From the NCBI GenBank assembly GCA_019637855.1, contig JAHBUX010000002.1, positions 1-64,000 on the forward strand: a stretch of DNA of 64,000 nt, in the 5' to 3' direction. Both the position numbers and the translations under genes were made by a program. The stretch's first letter is position 1. Each line of letters begins with the position of its first letter. The notes under the pieces are model-generated. The model was given only the letters and a program-made list of their open reading frames with translations, ran no database searches and was not told where the DNA came from. Positions 61,438-64,000 of the stretch are shown here, piece after piece. This DNA comes from Bdellovibrionales bacterium (lineage in GTDB: Bacteria > Bdellovibrionota > Bdellovibrionia > Bdellovibrionales > UBA1609).

Positions 61438-62319
61438 TCAGAGGGCGAAGCGCTCAAAACTGGTCTGGACTTGGGTGGGCTCGTACTTGCCCCCTTCGCT
61501 TTTTTGCACATGTGAACCGGATGCGTCAGGATCGTGGGTAAAAAACAGGATCCAGTCCTCAGCTACCGCTCTGGAATACACTTGTGTTTTCTCGTCGATC
61601 AGCTGCTCCGGAAAGCGGTCATAACCCATGGTGATCGGAATATGTACCCACGGTCGGCCAGGGATCAAATCTCCACAAAAGAACACTTTGCCACCACCAT
61701 CGCCCGTGAAAAGAGTGTGCATCTGGCCCGGCGTATGGCCCGCCGTTGTTATAAATTCCACGCGACCCACTAGGTCCTTAGGTAACGGGTCTTTAGGGAT
61801 ACGCAGCAAACGACCCGACCTTGCCAGTAGGTCGGTGAGCTCGGGAATAAATGAGGCTTTGTCACGCGAATGCGGATGCAAGGCCCGCTGCCAAGCCTCC
61901 TCGCCCACCAAAAACGTGGCCTTAGGGAAAACCAAATCGGTGTGGCCTGCAGATTTCTCGCTATAACTCGGCAGTAGACCACCGGCGTGATCGAAGTGCA
62001 GGTGAGAGAGAATCACGTAGTCGATGCTCTCCGGTGTGTGACCATGAGCCTCTAGGTTTTCAAGCAAGAGATGACGTTCTGGAGTCTGCACACCAAAGCG
62101 TTGCGCCATCTTAGGCTCAAAAAAAGCGCCGATGCCCGTTTCGCATAAAAGCTTTTTGCCATCGAACTCGATCAACAGGCAGCGGCAGGCCAGGGGAATA
62201 CGGCCGGCTTCATCGGGAGCGATCCATCTCTCCCATACCGCTCGCGGAGCATTGCCAAACATGGCGCCACCGTCGAGTTTTTGTCGATTGCCTTCAATCG
62301 AGGTGATGGTCGTGCTCAT
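61438..62319 (-). CDS. MBL-fold metallo-hydrolase
   Basis: 293 aa. Metal motif LSHLHFDHAGG near residue 105, TTAGHTPGQMHTLF near 196 and FFCGDLIPG near 218, all as in AHL-lactonase-like/quorum-quenching or glyoxalase II-like enzymes. Asp and His ligands are intact. The ATG overlaps the stop of the acuI-like gene (ATGA). No signal peptide. The substrate is unknown. Confidence 0.9.
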   Translation of the reverse strand: MSTTITSIEGNRQKLDGGAMFGNAPRAVWERWIAPDEAGRIPLACRCLLIEFDGKKLLCETGIGAFFEPKMAQRFGVQTPERHLLLENLEAHGHTPESIDYVILSHLHFDHAGGLLPSYSEKSAGHTDLVFPKATFLVGEEAWQRALHPHSRDKASFIPELTDLLARSGRLLRIPKDPLPKDLVGRVEFITTAGHTPGQMHTLFTGDGGGKVFFCGDLIPGRPWVHIPITMGYDRFPEQLIDEKTQVYSRAVAEDWILFFTHDPDASGSHVQKSEGGKYEPTQVQTSFERFAL

Positions 62320-63314
62320 TCTTCGCTCCGGATTTCCACCAGAATGCGGCCGTGCACGCGCCGGTGCAAGAGATCGTCGAAAGCGCCCATCAAATCTTTA
62401 AGGCCCACTGTGCGCGTAAGAGTTTGCTGCAGATGACGTGGTTTCCATTCACTCGCGAGTTTACGCCAGATCTCTTGGCGCAACGGCATCGGAGTATTGT
62501 TTGAACTTACGCCCAGCAAGCTTACTCCGCGCAGGATAAACGGCATCACCGTGGTGTTGAGCTCGGCTCGATCGGCCAAACCGATTGCCGCCACATTGCC
62601 CCACAGCTGCGTGTGCGCCAAAATCTGCGCCAATAAGCCACCGCCAACGTTGTCGACCGCACCTCCGTATTTCACGCTCTCGAGCGGACGTCTACCGAGC
62701 TGTAAATCGGCGGGAGTCAAAACCTCTTTCGCACCTAGAGTGTTGAGGTAGCGCACGGCTTCATGCTTGCCGCTGACCGCATGCACATCGTAACCGGCTT
62801 GAGAAAAAATCTGAACCGCGAAGCTGCCCACACCACCGCTTGCGCCAGTGACCAAAATCGGACCCATTTCGGGCCGCTGGTGATTGTTCTCCATTCGGCT
62901 TAACGCCAAGGCCGCAGTAAAGCCTGCGGTACCCAGAATCATCGCTTCTTTCAACGTCAGTCCCTCTGGCAGTGGCACGACAGACGAGGCCTTGACGCGA
63001 ATCAGTTCGGCATAACCGCCGTCATCGTTTTCACCAATTCCGCAACCGGTGACGATCACCTTTTGGCCGGGCTGAAAGCGCGGATCGCTAGATTCCAAAA
63101 CCATCCCGGCCGCATCAATACCGGCGTTCAACGGCGAGCGCCGTAAGATTTTGCCTTTGCCTGTGGCCCCGAGCGCGTCCTTGTAGTTCACGCTGGAGTA
63201 GTGCACGCCAATCAGAACCTCGCCGGCCGTGAGTTCATCTTGTGTCATTTGTTGCAGTTTGGCTGCTACGTCATCGCCATTGGTGTGAACTCGTAAAGCC
63301 CAAAAGGATTTCAT
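62316..63314 (-). CDS. acuI: Acrylyl-CoA reductase AcuI/YhdH family
   Basis: 332 aa. MDR-type medium-chain dehydrogenase/reductase. SSVNYKDALGATGKGKILRRSPLNAGIDAAG is the family N-terminal block, VTGASGGVGSFAVQI near 155 the NADPH loop, and GAVDNVGGGLLAQIL typical of AcuI. It reduces acryloyl-CoA with NADPH, detoxifying it. No zinc ligands. The start overlaps the LMW-PTP stop (ATGA). Confidence 0.93.
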   Translation of the reverse strand: MKSFWALRVHTNGDDVAAKLQQMTQDELTAGEVLIGVHYSSVNYKDALGATGKGKILRRSPLNAGIDAAGMVLESSDPRFQPGQKVIVTGCGIGENDDGGYAELIRVKASSVVPLPEGLTLKEAMILGTAGFTAALALSRMENNHQRPEMGPILVTGASGGVGSFAVQIFSQAGYDVHAVSGKHEAVRYLNTLGAKEVLTPADLQLGRRPLESVKYGGAVDNVGGGLLAQILAHTQLWGNVAAIGLADRAELNTTVMPFILRGVSLLGVSSNNTPMPLRQEIWRKLASEWKPRHLQQTLTRTVGLKDLMGAFDDLLHRRVHGRILVEIRSEE

Positions 63315-63793
63315 GCCGAAAGCTCCTTCTTCACATGCTGGAGCAGTTCGCGACAGGCGTCCTCGATTAAGTCGAGCACGTGTTCAAAGCCATCGGCCTC
63401 GCGATAATAGGGGTCGGGCACCTCTTGAACTGAGTGGATGCGGCAAAAGGAAACCAAGGGTTTCACCTTGTGGTGATGTTCTTTCTTCACGTCTAAGGCC
63501 AGCACGTTGCGTAGATTGGAGCTGTCCATGGTGAGAATGTAATCGTATTCGCTCAGGTCCTCAGGCGCACGGATCTGGCGTGCCTCCAAATCGCTGAGGT
63601 CATAACCGCGCTGACGTGCATGTTGGATCATGCGGCCATCGGGAGAGTCGCCTTCATGCCAGCCTCCGGTGCCGGCTGAATCGACTTTTATTTTTCCCTC
63701 TAGACCCGCCTGGCGGACCATATCGCGAAAAACACCTTCGGCAGCGGGTGAGCGACAGATATTTCCTAAACAAACGAACAAGACCTTCTTCAT
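63311..63793 (-). CDS. Low-molecular-weight protein tyrosine phosphatase
   Basis: 160 aa. Catalytic loop [19 protein letters not shown] (CX5R) near residue 8 and the general acid in [21 protein letters not shown]. Normal family length. It dephosphorylates tyrosine on proteins. The ATG overlaps the msrB stop (ATGA), making the second gene of the four-gene operon. Confidence 0.95.
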   Translation of the reverse strand: MKKVLFVCLGNICRSPAAEGVFRDMVRQAGLEGKIKVDSAGTGGWHEGDSPDGRMIQHARQRGYDLSDLEARQIRAPEDLSEYDYILTMDSSNLRNVLALDVKKEHHHKVKPLVSFCRIHSVQEVPDPYYREADGFEHVLDLIEDACRELLQHVKKELSA

Positions 63794-64000
63794 TTCTTAC
63801 CTTGAAACTTCAACGAGGCCGAATTGATACAGTAGCGTTGACCAGTGGGCCTGGGACCGTCTTCAAACACGTGACCTAGGTGCGCGCCGCAGTTGTGACA
63901 CAGCACTTCGATGCGTTCCATTCCCAATTTGTGATCCGGTTGGCTTTCAATTCGTGTTCCGTTAACGCCATCGATCGGTTGGTAAAAACTCGGCCAGCCT
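63790..64000 (-). CDS. msrB: Peptide-methionine (R)-S-oxide reductase, C-terminal part
   Basis: The last 69 codons lie in the window; the gene runs off the right edge. The reverse strand reads [12 protein letters not shown], then [20 protein letters not shown] with a zinc CxxC, then [16 protein letters not shown] with the catalytic Cys in RYCIN. It repairs methionine-R-sulfoxide in proteins. The stop overlaps the LMW-PTP ATG. Confidence 0.95.
   Translation of the reverse strand, partial: GWPSFYQPIDGVNGTRIESQPDHKLGMERIEVLCHNCGAHLGHVFEDGPRPTGQRYCINSASLKFQGKK

Overview
The window looks like chromosome of a Gram-negative, predator-type bacterium of the Bdellovibrio lineage (Bdellovibrionota). 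This is inferred from the gene content. There is an HNH-endonuclease N-terminus of a type I associate with Bdellovibrio. There are surface lipoproteins with a relaxed lipobox followed by a von Willebrand A (vWA) domain, many small secreted or beta-barrel proteins, and TPR/winged-helix and XRE-PAS regulators. Species cannot be fixed from sequence alone. Coding is dense on both strands, with many 4-nt ATGA overlaps and many convergent genes sharing their last bases. No rRNA, CRISPR array, prophage or insertion sequence was seen. One tRNA (Val, CAC) is present.

Layout. 1-1.4 kb: end of an HNH gene, then about 940 bp of repeat-rich non-coding DNA and a small acidic orphan protein. 1.4-9.1 kb: CoA-binding protein, DUF486 membrane protein, an amidoligase/gamma-glutamyl amidotransferase pair, a secreted HExxH protein, an FHA membrane protein and a DUF4421-like barrel. 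9.1-12.6 kb: carbonic anhydrase, FMN reductase, GNAT, Cu/Zn SOD. 12.6-17 kb: a signalling island of two related GHKL-ATPase-like proteins around a STAS-like protein, followed by a hybrid histidine kinase. 17-22.8 kb: aspartokinase, dienelactone hydrolase, AI-2E-type exporter, Hsp33, a CHAP-like hydrolase, Dps. 23-26 kb: a 970-aa Ig-repeat/vWA lipoprotein. 26-32 kb: isocitrate dehydrogenase, MscL, a three-gene ABC-2 exporter, a tandem Usp. 32.2-37.9 kb: the complete ligase-associated DNA repair operon (exonuclease, ligase, Lhr-type helicase, phosphoesterase). 38-44.9 kb: OmpA lipoprotein, tRNA-Val and a six-gene operon starting with folE and a PTPS-III-like queD paralogue. 44.9-46.7 kb: a lipoprotein with four thrombospondin type-1 repeats and a vWA domain. 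46.8-54.6 kb: regulators, a PLD enzyme, Sua5/TsaC, and a divergent PIG-L deacetylase/NagB-like pair. 54.7-64 kb: RRM protein, TypA, YoaK-like protein, acyl-CoA synthetase, YheT-like hydrolase, and a four-gene operon (msrB, LMW-PTP, acuI, MBL hydrolase).

The most striking signal is a pair of lipoproteins that share a C-terminal vWA module but carry different N-terminal adhesive repeats: six Ig-like domains in one and four six-cysteine thrombospondin repeats in the other. TSR plus vWA is the domain combination of apicomplexan invasion adhesins, and here it sits in a probable predatory bacterium. Other themes are the GHKL/STAS signalling island, the amidoligase pair, the ExxHGH pterin synthase next to folE, and several hairpins that contain start codons.
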